Notes under the pieces: model-generated
The model's input: only the letters and a program-made list of their open reading frames with translations
What the model was told of the DNA's origin: nothing
Database searches by the model: none
Shown: positions 53,667 through 62,279 of the stretch, in pieces
Numbering within the stretch: position 1 is the first letter of the stretch
Layout: each line of letters starts with the position of its first letter
Origin: Herbaspirillum rhizosphaerae_A
GTDB lineage: Bacteria > Pseudomonadota > Gammaproteobacteria > Burkholderiales > Burkholderiaceae_D
Reading direction: 5' to 3'
Assembly: GCF_046025915.1 (NCBI RefSeq)
Contig: NZ_JAQQFR010000001.1
Location: 434,001 to 498,000, forward strand
Length of the DNA: 64,000 nucleotides
Position numbers and translations under genes: made by a program

Positions 53667-54920
53667 ATGTCCAAAAGCAAGCGTCCGGCCTCCGGCAAAG
53701 CTCCCACACTTTCCAACTCACCGTCGCCATCGCCGGTCTTCGACGCGGGCGATCCGGGTGAATACCAACTCGACGAAGCGCTGATCGACAAGATTGCCAA
53801 CCTCGCGGTTGAACTGGCTACGGAAGATGAAGCCTCGCCGGAGTTGCCGGGCAAGCAACGCGACCTGCGCCGCATGATCGGCAAGAGCCTGCGCCAGCAA
53901 CAGGACGACGTGTTGTACGAAGCCCTCGAGCGCGCGCGCGACCAAGAGGCCGACGCCTATCCTTACCTGCGCGAAATCATCGAAGAAGCCGCCGAGATCG
54001 TCTTCTTCACCCGCAACGAGCGCAGCTATGAAGTCAACGCCTTCGTCATCCCGATGTTCGTGCGCACCATCGGCGGTCTCGATGCCGAGCAGAACTTCCG
54101 CGATGCCGATGCCTTCACCGAGTTGACCGCCAGCATCAAGGAAGCCCAGCTGGAAAGCGCTGACGCCAAGGTCGTGCTGGTCAGCTATGCCTACCATCTG
54201 GACGAAATCGACGCGATTACCTACAGCCATCTCGAAGCCATGGTGCGCGATGCCTTCGCCGCCATGACCGACAAGAAGATCACCGAAACGGCGGCCATCA
54301 ATCGCAGCATGAGCACCTGGCCGGCCAATCGTTTCGGCGCCGAAGACACGGCGGTGGAATTGCGCTTCCTGCTCGGCTTTACGCTCAAGACAGCCGACGA
54401 TCCGTTCTATGTCATTCCCAAGGACGAAGCCGCGATGGATGCCTACTTTGCCGTGCGCGCCCAGCGTTTCCAGGCCTGGAGCGAAAAGGTCGTGCCGCTG
54501 GTGCAGCGTTGCCTGGTGACTGACGGCCGCAGCACAGACTTCGATGTGCATTTCTTGTATCAGGATTTGTTCCACGGCGGCAAGGAGCGCGGCATCGCCG
54601 AATACTTCATGCTGCAGATGATGTCCGAACTGGATCACGGCCTGCAAGAAAGCGGCGTGGCGGGAACGCAGACGCGTGCCGTCATGGGCCCTGTCCATAC
54701 GGATGGCGATGTGGTGTTGCGGGTGAATTTGTACGGCGAAGGCGATGCAATCGTCGCCACGGCAGAAAAGCCGCTGGATGCCGCACGAGATTTGCAAGTG
54801 GAACTGGACGACACCTGCGACGCCGTACTGACGCTCGGTGTGCAGTCGGTCGCCTTGGCGGAAGAGTTTGACGCCGACGGCAATGCCGTCAACGTCCAGC
54901 CTTATGCCGAAGGCAACTGA
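53667..54920 (+). CDS. probable DUF2863 family protein
   Basis: A 417-residue, acidic, apparently soluble protein. The pattern ERSYEVNAFVIPMFVRTIGGL, VVLVSYAYHLDEIDAI and AVELRFLLGFTLK fits a conserved betaproteobacterial protein I take to be DUF2863; no catalytic motif is known to me. The N-terminus (MSKSKRPASGKAPTLSNSPSPSP) is low-complexity. The longer frame from 53547 runs back through the hairpin and is not real. Role unknown. Confidence 0.7.
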   Translation: MSKSKRPASGKAPTLSNSPSPSPVFDAGDPGEYQLDEALIDKIANLAVELATEDEASPELPGKQRDLRRMIGKSLRQQQDDVLYEALERARDQEADAYPYLREIIEEAAEIVFFTRNERSYEVNAFVIPMFVRTIGGLDAEQNFRDADAFTELTASIKEAQLESADAKVVLVSYAYHLDEIDAITYSHLEAMVRDAFAAMTDKKITETAAINRSMSTWPANRFGAEDTAVELRFLLGFTLKTADDPFYVIPKDEAAMDAYFAVRAQRFQAWSEKVVPLVQRCLVTDGRSTDFDVHFLYQDLFHGGKERGIAEYFMLQMMSELDHGLQESGVAGTQTRAVMGPVHTDGDVVLRVNLYGEGDAIVATAEKPLDAARDLQVELDDTCDAVLTLGVQSVALAEEFDADGNAVNVQPYAEGN

Positions 54921-55117
54921 GGGTAGCCAATAAGTCGGCTGACGCGCCGGCAGCAAAGCCACCGTATCCGGCGCGCCCATTGCGCGCGCCGCTACCAGTG
55001 TGGCGTCGATCATCTCAAACATCACATCGCTTGTCAGACGCGCATCAATTCCACGGATCAGGCGGCCATATCATCATGGCTGGCTGACACCGATACCCTA
55101 CCCCAGGGCTCGCACAC

Positions 55118-55495
55118 CTATTTGATAATCGGCAGTGAGGTCGGCACCGATGTCTGCAGCGATGCAGACTGATCCAGCTGGCCGATCTGTTTCGCCACGC
55201 AGCGGAAATTCAGTTCTACCTGGATCGGTTTCCAGCCACGTGTCTGCTGACGCAATTGCACATCGCCATCCTGGGCGGCGCACCAGGAGAGCGCTTTTTC
55301 ATGGCTGGCGGCCGTCAGCGCCGGCATCGACATGGTGTAGCTGATGCCGGTCGCCGTGAGATTGTAGGAACCGTCATCGCCTTCGGAAATCACCTGGCTG
55401 TAGTTGGCGCAGGCGTTCAGCGAACAGGCTGCGGCAGCGATGAGCAAGGCGCGTGCGCCGGTCTTTGCGGCCGCAGAAATCGTTGGTGTGCGCAT
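55118..55495 (-). CDS. small lipoprotein of unknown function
   Basis: A 125-residue protein whose signal peptide ends in a lipobox, CSLNAC (cysteine at about residue 28), so it should be lipid-anchored. The mature part (DDGSYNLTATGISYTMS, then SHEKALSWCAAQ, then FRCVAKQIGQ) resembles small stress-type outer-membrane lipoproteins. The upstream gap 54921-55117 shows no gene. Confidence 0.75.
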   Translation of the reverse strand: MRTPTISAAAKTGARALLIAAAACSLNACANYSQVISEGDDGSYNLTATGISYTMSMPALTAASHEKALSWCAAQDGDVQLRQQTRGWKPIQVELNFRCVAKQIGQLDQSASLQTSVPTSLPIIK

Positions 55496-55668
55496 GATGG
55501 TTCCCCCCCTGATTAGTCACACAATCAGTGTAGAACCGGGCGAAAAACTATTACACCATCCTGATCAAACTTTACTTGTGTTTGAAATTATCAAGAGAGA
55601 TGCCTCGTCATTTCTCGAGTTCGCGCATGCCGACGCAACAGTGGCAACCGTAGCATCGGGTAATTTGC

Positions 55669-57186
55669 TCAGTCGATATCGAACTGCACGCCCTGCGCCA
55701 GCGGCAGCACACGGCTGTAGTTGATGGTATTGGTGGCGCGGCGCATGTAATTTTTCCACGCGTCCGAACCTGATTCGCGGCCGCCGCCGGTCTCTTTCTC
55801 GCCACCGAAAGCGCCGCCGATTTCCGCGCCGCTGGTGCCGATGTTGACGTTGGCCAGGCCGCAGTCGCTGCCCTGGGCCGACATGAACAACTCACTCTCA
55901 CGTATGTCGTTGGTGAAGATGGCTGACGACAAGCCTTGCGGTACGGCGTTGTTCATCGCGATGGCGTCTTCGAAGTTGTCATAGGCAACGGCGTACAGGA
56001 TGGGGGCGAAGGTTTCCCGATGCATCACGGCGCTTTGGCGCGGCATACGTACCAGCGCGGGTTTGACGTACCAGGCCTTGTCGCCGCCAAACGTGGTTAT
56101 ACGCTCGCCGCCGCTGAGTGCGCCGCCTTCTTTTTGCGCCTGTGCCAAGGCCTGTTGCATGTTGTCGTAAGCACCGCCGTCGATCAGCGGGCCGACCAGC
56201 GTCTCCGTCAGCAAAGGATCGCCGACGGCAATGCCTGCATAGATGCGTTCGATGTCGCCGCAAAGTTTGGCGTACAGGCTGCGATGGATGAAGACGCGGC
56301 GCAGGCTGGTGCAGCGCTGACCCGCTGTACCGACGGCGGAGAACACGATGGCGCGCAACGCCAGGTTCAGGTCTGCACTCGGGGCGACGATCATGGCGTT
56401 GTTGCCGCCCAGCTCCAGCAGGCTGCGCCCGAGACGCTGCGCTACTGTGACGGCGACCTTGCGTCCCATGGCGACGCTACCGGTGGCGCTCACCAAAGCA
56501 ATGTCAGGCGAAGCGGAAATCGCTGCACCGACATGGGCGCCGCCGATCAGCAGCGTGCACAACTGCGACGGCACGGTGCCGGGACGTTGTTTCTCCATGC
56601 GTGCAATGGCTTGCTGCATCAGAGCCTGTACCGCGAGTGCGGTGATCGGTGTTTTTTCGGAGGGCTTCCACACCACGCTGTTGCCGCATACCAGCGCCAG
56701 TGCAGCATTCCACGCCCATACCGCGACCGGGAAGTTGAATGCCGTAATGACGCCGCAGACGCCCAATGGATGCCAGGTTTCCATCATGCGATGGCCGGTA
56801 CGTTCGGACGCGATGGTCAGGCCGTGCAACTGGCGCGACAGACCGACGGCGAAGTCGCAGATGTCGATCATCTCTTGCACTTCGCCGACGCCTTCGGAGC
56901 GGATCTTGCCGGCTTCCAGCGACACCAGCATGCCCAATGCTGCACGCTTCTCGCGCAGGACTTCGCCAAGCAGGCGCACCAATTCGCCGCGCACCGGCGC
57001 TGGCACGGTACGCCAGCTCAATGCCGCTTCGCGTGTGGCGGCGATGGTTTGCTGCACTTCGGCGTCGCTGTGATTGCGCAGCAGCGCCAGCGTGGCGCCG
57101 TCACGCGGCGAGCGGCTGTGCAGGTCGCGACCCGATTGCGCGGAGAGGTCGACACCGAGTTCGGCGTAGAGGCTGGCGATGTCCAT
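55669..57186 (-). CDS. aldehyde dehydrogenase (antiquitin/AmaB-like, aminoadipate semialdehyde)
   Basis: A 505-residue NAD(P)-dependent dehydrogenase. Cofactor and active-site markers: GVITAFNFPVAVWAWNAALAL, LLELGGNNAMIV with the general base Glu, and GTAGQRCTSLRR with the catalytic cysteine; near the end GGAFGGEKETGGGRESGSDAWK. This is the ALDH7 pattern that oxidises 2-aminoadipate 6-semialdehyde (in equilibrium with piperideine-6-carboxylate) to 2-aminoadipate. Last gene of a three-gene operon that fits lysine breakdown. Confidence 0.88.
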   Translation of the reverse strand: MDIASLYAELGVDLSAQSGRDLHSRSPRDGATLALLRNHSDAEVQQTIAATREAALSWRTVPAPVRGELVRLLGEVLREKRAALGMLVSLEAGKIRSEGVGEVQEMIDICDFAVGLSRQLHGLTIASERTGHRMMETWHPLGVCGVITAFNFPVAVWAWNAALALVCGNSVVWKPSEKTPITALAVQALMQQAIARMEKQRPGTVPSQLCTLLIGGAHVGAAISASPDIALVSATGSVAMGRKVAVTVAQRLGRSLLELGGNNAMIVAPSADLNLALRAIVFSAVGTAGQRCTSLRRVFIHRSLYAKLCGDIERIYAGIAVGDPLLTETLVGPLIDGGAYDNMQQALAQAQKEGGALSGGERITTFGGDKAWYVKPALVRMPRQSAVMHRETFAPILYAVAYDNFEDAIAMNNAVPQGLSSAIFTNDIRESELFMSAQGSDCGLANVNIGTSGAEIGGAFGGEKETGGGRESGSDAWKNYMRRATNTINYSRVLPLAQGVQFDID

Positions 57187-57213
57187 GGTGAATCCGTTTC
57201 TAGACGAGTGTGG

Positions 57214-58248
57214 TCAACATTCAGCGGCGGCAGCGCCGGCTGTCATTTTGAAAATCCCCTGCGCGTTGCCGCTGTCAAAGGTCAGATCCAGCTTTTCCTG
57301 ATGTGTCTTTTCGTCGACGAAGTGGTCGCGCGAAATAAATTCATAAAACGATCCCGGCACCTTGCGCGCCACCGGCTGGCCGTGTTCGTCGGCCATTTCA
57401 CGCACGACGGTGGTGGCGCGGAAGGCGGTCTGGCGCACGCGGCCATTGCGCGAGACTTCGATCTTGTCCTTCATCGGGCGGCCGAGGTCGCGCTGCAACT
57501 GCGCCAGGCTTTCGACATCGGCGACGCGGTCAGTGGCGTGGTTGAAGACGTTCCCTTCGGTCGCGATCCAGGCCATTTCCGAGGACTCTTGCAACAGGCT
57601 CTCGTAGTCGGCCAATGTCGGTAGCGCATGCTGACGCTCGAAGCATCCCAGCAGTACCGGCAGCAACGCCGCAGCATCGTCGTAAGGCAGCGTCTTGTGT
57701 TGCGTCAGGTGATCCAGGGATGCCTTGCTGCGCGCGTCGAGCGGATCGACCGAGGTCGACAGTACGCGTGCGACGACGCGTTGGAACTCGTCCGAGAAGC
57801 GCTCCGGATGCAACTCGCTGAGGAAAAATTGTGCGATCCCTTCGGCGTCATCAGCATGCGCGTAGACGCGTCCGGTCATCTTGATGCGATCCAGCGGATA
57901 CAGGCCGGCCAGCTCGTAACCGAGCGGCAGAAAGATACGGGTGAACGCCGCTTCGCCTGCCGGCAGGGCGCCAGTTTGTGCGCCCAGTACGGTACGCAGC
58001 GCGCCATGGTCAAAACAGATCTTGCGGCCGTCGCGCACCGCGTCGCCGACATAGGCGGCACCTTCCGGCACCTCGTGCAGCAATTTGTCGAACAGCAGCA
58101 TGTTGAGCGCCTGCGCCAGTTCCAGACGCGTCACGGTCGGCCCGGCGGGCTGCAGCGTGCCGGCCGGGATGTCCAGCATTTGAAACAAGCGGGCCGTGGT
58201 GTCGGCGCTGCTGGTCTGTTCCAGCAAGGTGTTCAGATTGGTGCTCAT
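57214..58248 (-). CDS. DUF1338 family protein (HglS-like 2-oxoadipate dioxygenase/decarboxylase)
   Basis: A 344-residue member of the DUF1338/HglS family. Likely iron ligands: His in CFDHGALRT, His in VFNHATDRV and Glu in FYEFISRDHF. Known HglS turns 2-oxoadipate into D-2-hydroxyglutarate in lysine catabolism but is longer (about 460 residues), so this is a short form. Position between a saccharopine-dehydrogenase-like gene and an aminoadipate-semialdehyde-type dehydrogenase supports the same role. An aminotransferase for aminoadipate is not in the operon. Confidence 0.8.
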   Translation of the reverse strand: MSTNLNTLLEQTSSADTTARLFQMLDIPAGTLQPAGPTVTRLELAQALNMLLFDKLLHEVPEGAAYVGDAVRDGRKICFDHGALRTVLGAQTGALPAGEAAFTRIFLPLGYELAGLYPLDRIKMTGRVYAHADDAEGIAQFFLSELHPERFSDEFQRVVARVLSTSVDPLDARSKASLDHLTQHKTLPYDDAAALLPVLLGCFERQHALPTLADYESLLQESSEMAWIATEGNVFNHATDRVADVESLAQLQRDLGRPMKDKIEVSRNGRVRQTAFRATTVVREMADEHGQPVARKVPGSFYEFISRDHFVDEKTHQEKLDLTFDSGNAQGIFKMTAGAAAAEC

Positions 58249-58294
58249 GGCTTTCTCCGGGATGGCTCAGTTTGATCAAAAATGGATCAGACCA

Positions 58295-59476
58295 TCAGAC
58301 TGCCAGTACAGCCAGCGCCGCCTCGATGGTCTCCTTCGCCGGATAGTTTGACACGTCTTGCGTCCGTTGTTGCGAACCGGTGCGCGTGCCGCCGCCTTGT
58401 CCACCATAAGCACGCCCGTAGCGATTGGCGAGGAAGTCCGGTAGCGCAATCTGTTCTTGCCGGATAAAGCCACGTGCAGGCAATTTCCCTTCGCGGAATA
58501 AGTCCAGCGCGGCGCAGATGCCCGCTGCGGTGGTGATCTGGATTGCGCTCTCGTGCACGCCGTCGGCGGTCGTCTGCGCGAAGATCTTGCGGCTGAAGAC
58601 TTCCTGCACATACTGGCCGCGCCGCATGCCGCTGACCGTCACGAACACCAGCACCACGTCTTGCATCGTCGACGGTACGGACTTGCGCAGTATGGTCTTG
58701 AGCTGCTCCTGATCGTCGCGCAGGCGCAATTCTTCCAGCAAGAATTTCACCAGATTGCGATGGCCGGGATAACGCACCGATTTGTAGTCCAGATTGCGTA
58801 CTTTGCCGGCCAGCGTGTTGCACAGCGTGCCGAGTCCGCCCGAGGTATTGAAGGCTTCATACTCGACGCCGTCCAGCGAAAAGTGTTCCAGCCCTTCCAA
58901 CGGCTGGATGTCTTGCATCTTGCCGTCGCGGATGGCTTCGCAGGGATGGCAGTATTCGTTGACGAGACCGTCGACGCTCCAGGTCAGGTTGTATTTCAAC
59001 TCGTTGGTTGGAAATTCAGGCAGCGCGCCGACGCGCATCTTGACCTCGTGGATCTCGTCAAAGTCGCGGGCCAGATGATGTGCCGCGATGCCGATAAAGC
59101 CCGGCGCCAATCCGCATTGCGGCATGAAAGCGGTGTCAGCGCCGGCGGCCAGTTTGGCAATGGCCTTGGTGGCGCGCACGTCTTCGGTCAGGTCAAAGTA
59201 ATGCACGCCACTCAGCTTGGCCGCCTTGGCCACAGCCGTCGCCATGTGATACGGCAGCGCGTTGAGGCAGGCGTCGTTTCCCGAGAGCAGATTGCACAAG
59301 GCATCGTGATCGTTGAAGTCGATCAGCGCAGTACGTACGCCCAGCGCTTCCATCGCGGCCAGTGCTTTGGCATCGCGGTCGGCGGCAATGACCTCATAGT
59401 CGCCGCTGCCATGGAGGTGCAGCAAACGGGCGATGGCGTAGCCGATGTGGCCGGTGCCGAGCAGGACGATTTTCAT
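58295..59476 (-). CDS. saccharopine dehydrogenase family protein (lysine 6-dehydrogenase-like)
   Basis: A 393-residue NAD(P)-dependent enzyme with Rossmann start KIVLLGTGHIGYAIARLL. Family text: YFDLTEDVRATKAI and MPQCGLAPGFIGIAAHHL. This size and layout fits single-domain lysine-6-dehydrogenase or saccharopine dehydrogenase enzymes, which yield aminoadipate semialdehyde, the substrate of the aldehyde dehydrogenase in the operon. ATG at 59476 follows GGGAG. The C-terminus has a glycine/threonine-rich insert (YGGQGGGTRTGSQQRTQD). Confidence 0.85.
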   Translation of the reverse strand: MKIVLLGTGHIGYAIARLLHLHGSGDYEVIAADRDAKALAAMEALGVRTALIDFNDHDALCNLLSGNDACLNALPYHMATAVAKAAKLSGVHYFDLTEDVRATKAIAKLAAGADTAFMPQCGLAPGFIGIAAHHLARDFDEIHEVKMRVGALPEFPTNELKYNLTWSVDGLVNEYCHPCEAIRDGKMQDIQPLEGLEHFSLDGVEYEAFNTSGGLGTLCNTLAGKVRNLDYKSVRYPGHRNLVKFLLEELRLRDDQEQLKTILRKSVPSTMQDVVLVFVTVSGMRRGQYVQEVFSRKIFAQTTADGVHESAIQITTAAGICAALDLFREGKLPARGFIRQEQIALPDFLANRYGRAYGGQGGGTRTGSQQRTQDVSNYPAKETIEAALAVLAV

Positions 59477-59560
59477 GGCGATGCTCCCTGAATTGAATGG
59501 ATGTGATGAGGATGTGACGGCATTTGCATCCATTGTAGGAAACGATCAAACCGATAAAAA

Positions 59561-59596
59561 GACCAAAATTGATGCGTATATGACGATATTTTGGTC
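59561..59596. promoter_or_regulatory. inverted repeat upstream of lysine-type operon
   Basis: GACCAAAAT (59561-59569) and ATTTTGGTC (59588-59596), perfect nine-base arms 18 bases apart, 85 bases before the first gene. The AT-rich spaced pattern is typical of Lrp/AsnC or LysR sites; no such regulator gene is adjacent in the window. Confidence 0.5.
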
Positions 59597-59827
59597 ATTT
59601 TGTAGTGGTAAGTAATGTAAATTGACGGATATGCCAAAAAAGCATCCGCGCGTCGGGCTTCGGACGTCGTTCCCGGAGAGCGGGAATGTGCAATAAGCTG
59701 AACATCGCATACCGCTTAGTATTAAAATTGCCGGATGCCCCGGGCCAGAAGTCCGGGCGCTGCAACTGCCAACCAGTAAAGCAAACGGCCATCACCGTGC
59801 CACTTAAATCATCAGGGAGAGAAGCAA

Positions 59828-60670
59828 ATGCAAAATCGTCGCCGTTTCATCACCAACGTGGCAGGCCTCGCCGCCGCCAGCTATCTGCCCGGCGCCTTCG
59901 CGCAAAGCGCGCCAGCCGGTGAAAGCACGTTTGCCCGCATCAAGCGGACCAAAGTGCTGCGCATTGGTGGTGTACGTGGTCAGGCTCCTTACTACAACAA
60001 GGATCTGGCCAGCGGCGAATGGGTCGGCTTCATGGTCGACTTCGCCAAGAACCTGGCTGCCAGCCTGAACGTCAAGCTGGAAGTGCTGGAAACCACCTGG
60101 GGCAATTCGGTGCTTGATCTGCAGACCCGCAAGATCGACGTCTTCTTCGGCCTCAACCCGACACCGGCACGCCGCGAAACCGTCGGCTTCTCCGAGCCGC
60201 TGTTCAACAACGCGTTCACCATTGTTTCCAAGAAGGGTTTCGCACCGAAGACCTGGGAAGAGCTCAACAAGCCTGAAGTCAAGATCGGCGTCGACATCGG
60301 TTCGTCGCACGACGCCATGATTACCCGCGTCTGCCCCAAGGCCACCATCGTGCGTCTGGAAAAAGCCGACGACGCTACCCTGGCCCTGCAAACCGGCCGC
60401 GTGGACGTACAGGTGCTGGTCTGGCTGCTGGCCTTGAACGTGCTGAAGAAGAACCCAAGCCTGGGCACCATGATCGTGCCGATGCCGCTGGAAGCGACCT
60501 CGACCAACGTTGGTGTGCCGAAGGAAGACGACAAGGCCTGGCTGGAATACATCAACAAATGGATCGTGCAAGAACGCGCGGCCGGCAAGATCAAGGCCAC
60601 CGTGCTGGAAAACCTGCAGAAGCTGTCAGGTGTGCGTCCGGAAGACGTGCCGCCGCAGATTCCGCTGTAA
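59828..60670 (+). CDS. amino-acid ABC transporter substrate-binding protein (family 3)
   Basis: A 280-residue binding protein. The N-terminus NRRRFITNVAGLAAASYLPGAFA has a twin-arginine-like RRxF start, so export may be by Tat. Core: GVRGQAPYYNKDLASGEWVGF and TPARRETVGFSEPLF. AGGGAGAG precedes the ATG. It is single, with a terminator right after, so permeases and ATPase lie elsewhere. Divergent from the lysine-type operon, which suggests a related ligand. Confidence 0.9.
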   Translation: MQNRRRFITNVAGLAAASYLPGAFAQSAPAGESTFARIKRTKVLRIGGVRGQAPYYNKDLASGEWVGFMVDFAKNLAASLNVKLEVLETTWGNSVLDLQTRKIDVFFGLNPTPARRETVGFSEPLFNNAFTIVSKKGFAPKTWEELNKPEVKIGVDIGSSHDAMITRVCPKATIVRLEKADDATLALQTGRVDVQVLVWLLALNVLKKNPSLGTMIVPMPLEATSTNVGVPKEDDKAWLEYINKWIVQERAAGKIKATVLENLQKLSGVRPEDVPPQIPL

Positions 60671-60686
60671 TCGCCGGTTTGTCTTG

Positions 60687-60727
60687 AACGCCGCCGTTCT
60701 GGTATGTCCCGGGGCGGCGGCGTTTTT
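60687..60727 (+). terminator. rho-independent terminator
   Basis: AACGCCGCC at 60687-60695 pairs with GGCGGCGTT at 60716-60724, then TTT. It ends the binding-protein gene after 17 bases. Confidence 0.8.
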
Positions 60728-60820
60728 ACGTGGCGGGAAGGACAGTGAGTGTTGAGTAACGAGGAGGATGCTGGTCGCTATCGGCGACAGATTGCTGCCG
60801 ACAGCGCCGCCACGTCAACA

Positions 60821-61870
60821 CTATTGATACGCGATCGATACTTCTACGCGGCCAGTGACGTTGCCCGGTGTGATCTTGGCGCCGGTCTGAAAGTAATTCA
60901 CCGAGAATGGGAAGTTATTGGTGCCGGTTGTCTTAAATGGAGTCGGCCCCGGCTCCAGCGTGTCGAAGCTGATAGGCTGGCGCGTTGTTTCGTTGACGAT
61001 TTTCAGTCCCACACCCGACGCCCGATTTGCGCCCTGATCGGTCTTGATCACACCCGGCGCACCGGATGCATCCCGATAGGCTGATGAAAACGACACTCCG
61101 ATCTGCGCTGCACCGGACTTGCCGGCGCATTGCAGAGGGATCATGAAGTGCTTGGGTGCATCGCGCGAGACGGAACCCGTGCCCGAGAAACTGTTGGCGC
61201 TCACCGCATCCAACATCACGGTCGGTACCACGGGGATATTGCAGGTAGGGGTAATGATCTGCATCGCGCCGTAGCTCAAGTAAAACGGGATCGCGTAAGT
61301 AGAATGGGTAGTATGGCTCACGTAAGTCCGAGCCACGATCCAATGTGGACGAGCCTCGATGGCCGGGCCCTCAACAGGGAGGTACCGGATAATAAACTGA
61401 AGACGTGCCTTTACCATCAAAGCTCGGGTCCGGTCATCCGGTAGCGTAAATTGGATAGCTTCGTGGCCGTCCATGGAACTGAGCATGGAGGGAGAGTCTT
61501 GGATCTCCAGCGTCAACCTGCTGTCAATTGTGAGGTTGTTGGTCCTACAGTCTTCTGTGCAGGAATCTTTGTAGGTTCGATTTCCATACCTGTAAGGAAG
61601 ATTCGAAGATGTCCACATCATGTAAGGGGAAGAGCCGCCGTAATAGCGGGCGTGACATGCCGTTCCAGGAGCAAGAGGAAAAGTCAACGTAGACTCATAG
61701 AGGACATCGCCAACCTTGGCATTGGGCGGTATGCGAAGTGGTGAAGTGGGGAAGTTCAATTCCTGAGATACGCAGGGTTCTTTAGCTTGCGCATGCGCCT
61801 CGTCAGCGCCGCCCAGCAAAATGAACAAGACGCCGACAAGGCTAAGCAGACGAACAAAATAAGCAGGCAT
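60821..61870 (-). CDS. fimbrial tip adhesin (FimH-like), adhesin 1
   Basis: A 349-residue exported protein with a signal peptide ending GADEAHA. The N-terminal two-thirds is a receptor-binding-type domain of unknown specificity; the last 135 residues are a pilin domain (TCNIPVVPTVML to SVNYFQTGAKITPGNVTGRVEVSIAYQ, shown in parts) for donor-strand assembly. AAAAGG lies eight bases before the ATG. It is the last gene of the fimbrial cluster seen here. A 17-base motif shared with adhesin 2 lies 118 bases upstream. The extended frame upstream (to 61999) is unlikely. Confidence 0.85.
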   Translation of the reverse strand: MPAYFVRLLSLVGVLFILLGGADEAHAQAKEPCVSQELNFPTSPLRIPPNAKVGDVLYESTLTFPLAPGTACHARYYGGSSPYMMWTSSNLPYRYGNRTYKDSCTEDCRTNNLTIDSRLTLEIQDSPSMLSSMDGHEAIQFTLPDDRTRALMVKARLQFIIRYLPVEGPAIEARPHWIVARTYVSHTTHSTYAIPFYLSYGAMQIITPTCNIPVVPTVMLDAVSANSFSGTGSVSRDAPKHFMIPLQCAGKSGAAQIGVSFSSAYRDASGAPGVIKTDQGANRASGVGLKIVNETTRQPISFDTLEPGPTPFKTTGTNNFPFSVNYFQTGAKITPGNVTGRVEVSIAYQ

Positions 61871-61987
61871 GGTCATGACCTTTTTTAAGAGTAATTGCCA
61901 TCGACAACGTCGACTGTAACGGGACGCGAGCCTTCGGCCACGCAGGGAAGTCGCTATCTTAGTGAAAGCGCTCGCGAAATTCGTTAG

Positions 61988-62004
61988 GAAAACTCTCAAA
62001 ATAC
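61988..62004 (-). promoter_or_regulatory. shared 17-base motif upstream of adhesin 1
   Basis: GGAAAACTCTCAAAATA (plus-strand spelling), 118 bases before the adhesin 1 ATG. The identical string at 63473-63489 is 117 bases before adhesin 2. Likely a conserved promoter or regulator site. Confidence 0.65.
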
Positions 62005-62043
62005 GTCGTCATGCCGTGTCGAAAAAAGCACCCTCCAGCATTT

Positions 62044-62208
62044 TTATTGGTATGACATCGTCAAGCTTGTTAACGCGATGGTGCTATCCGCTGTGGGAGT
62101 GCCAGCGGTTTGCAGATAGTGCGTAAGGAATTTGACATTGACGATGCTCCTATCGCTTACACCGCAGGCAGCGAAGCTGAAGAATCGGCCTGGATTTCGC
62201 CTCGCCGA
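62044..62208 (-). pseudogene. remnant of a fimbrial major pilin C-terminus
   Basis: On the minus strand a frame closes with FLTHYLQTAGTPTADST and IALTSLTMSYQ-stop. The pilin at 63659 ends AARYIQTDATIKPGTANG and LATFTMSYQ-stop; shared are FF-x-F, Y-[IL]-QT and TMSYQ. The frame is broken after about 50 codons and has no start, so only the 3-prime end survives. It precedes adhesin 1 as the intact pilin precedes adhesin 2. Confidence 0.7.
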
Positions 62209-62221
62209 TTACCTCTTTCGT

Positions 62222-62254
62222 GACCAAGGGCCGTACACAGTACGGCCCTTGGTC
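62222..62254. terminator. perfect 15-base-pair hairpin
   Basis: GACCAAGGGCCGTAC-ACA-GTACGGCCCTTGGTC, directly after the adhesin 2 stop (minus strand). No T-run, so it may be an mRNA-stabilising hairpin or a rho-assisted stop. Confidence 0.55.
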
Positions 62255-62279
62255 GTCCGGTCGATGCGGTCTATTTTGG

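Noticed and set aside
53718..55025. Minus-strand open frame of 435 codons opposite the DUF2863-type gene
   Set aside because: Shadow frame. The first 35 codons (MMFEMIDATLVAARAMGAP) lie in the gap and read oddly gene-like, but nothing supports a start or a family.
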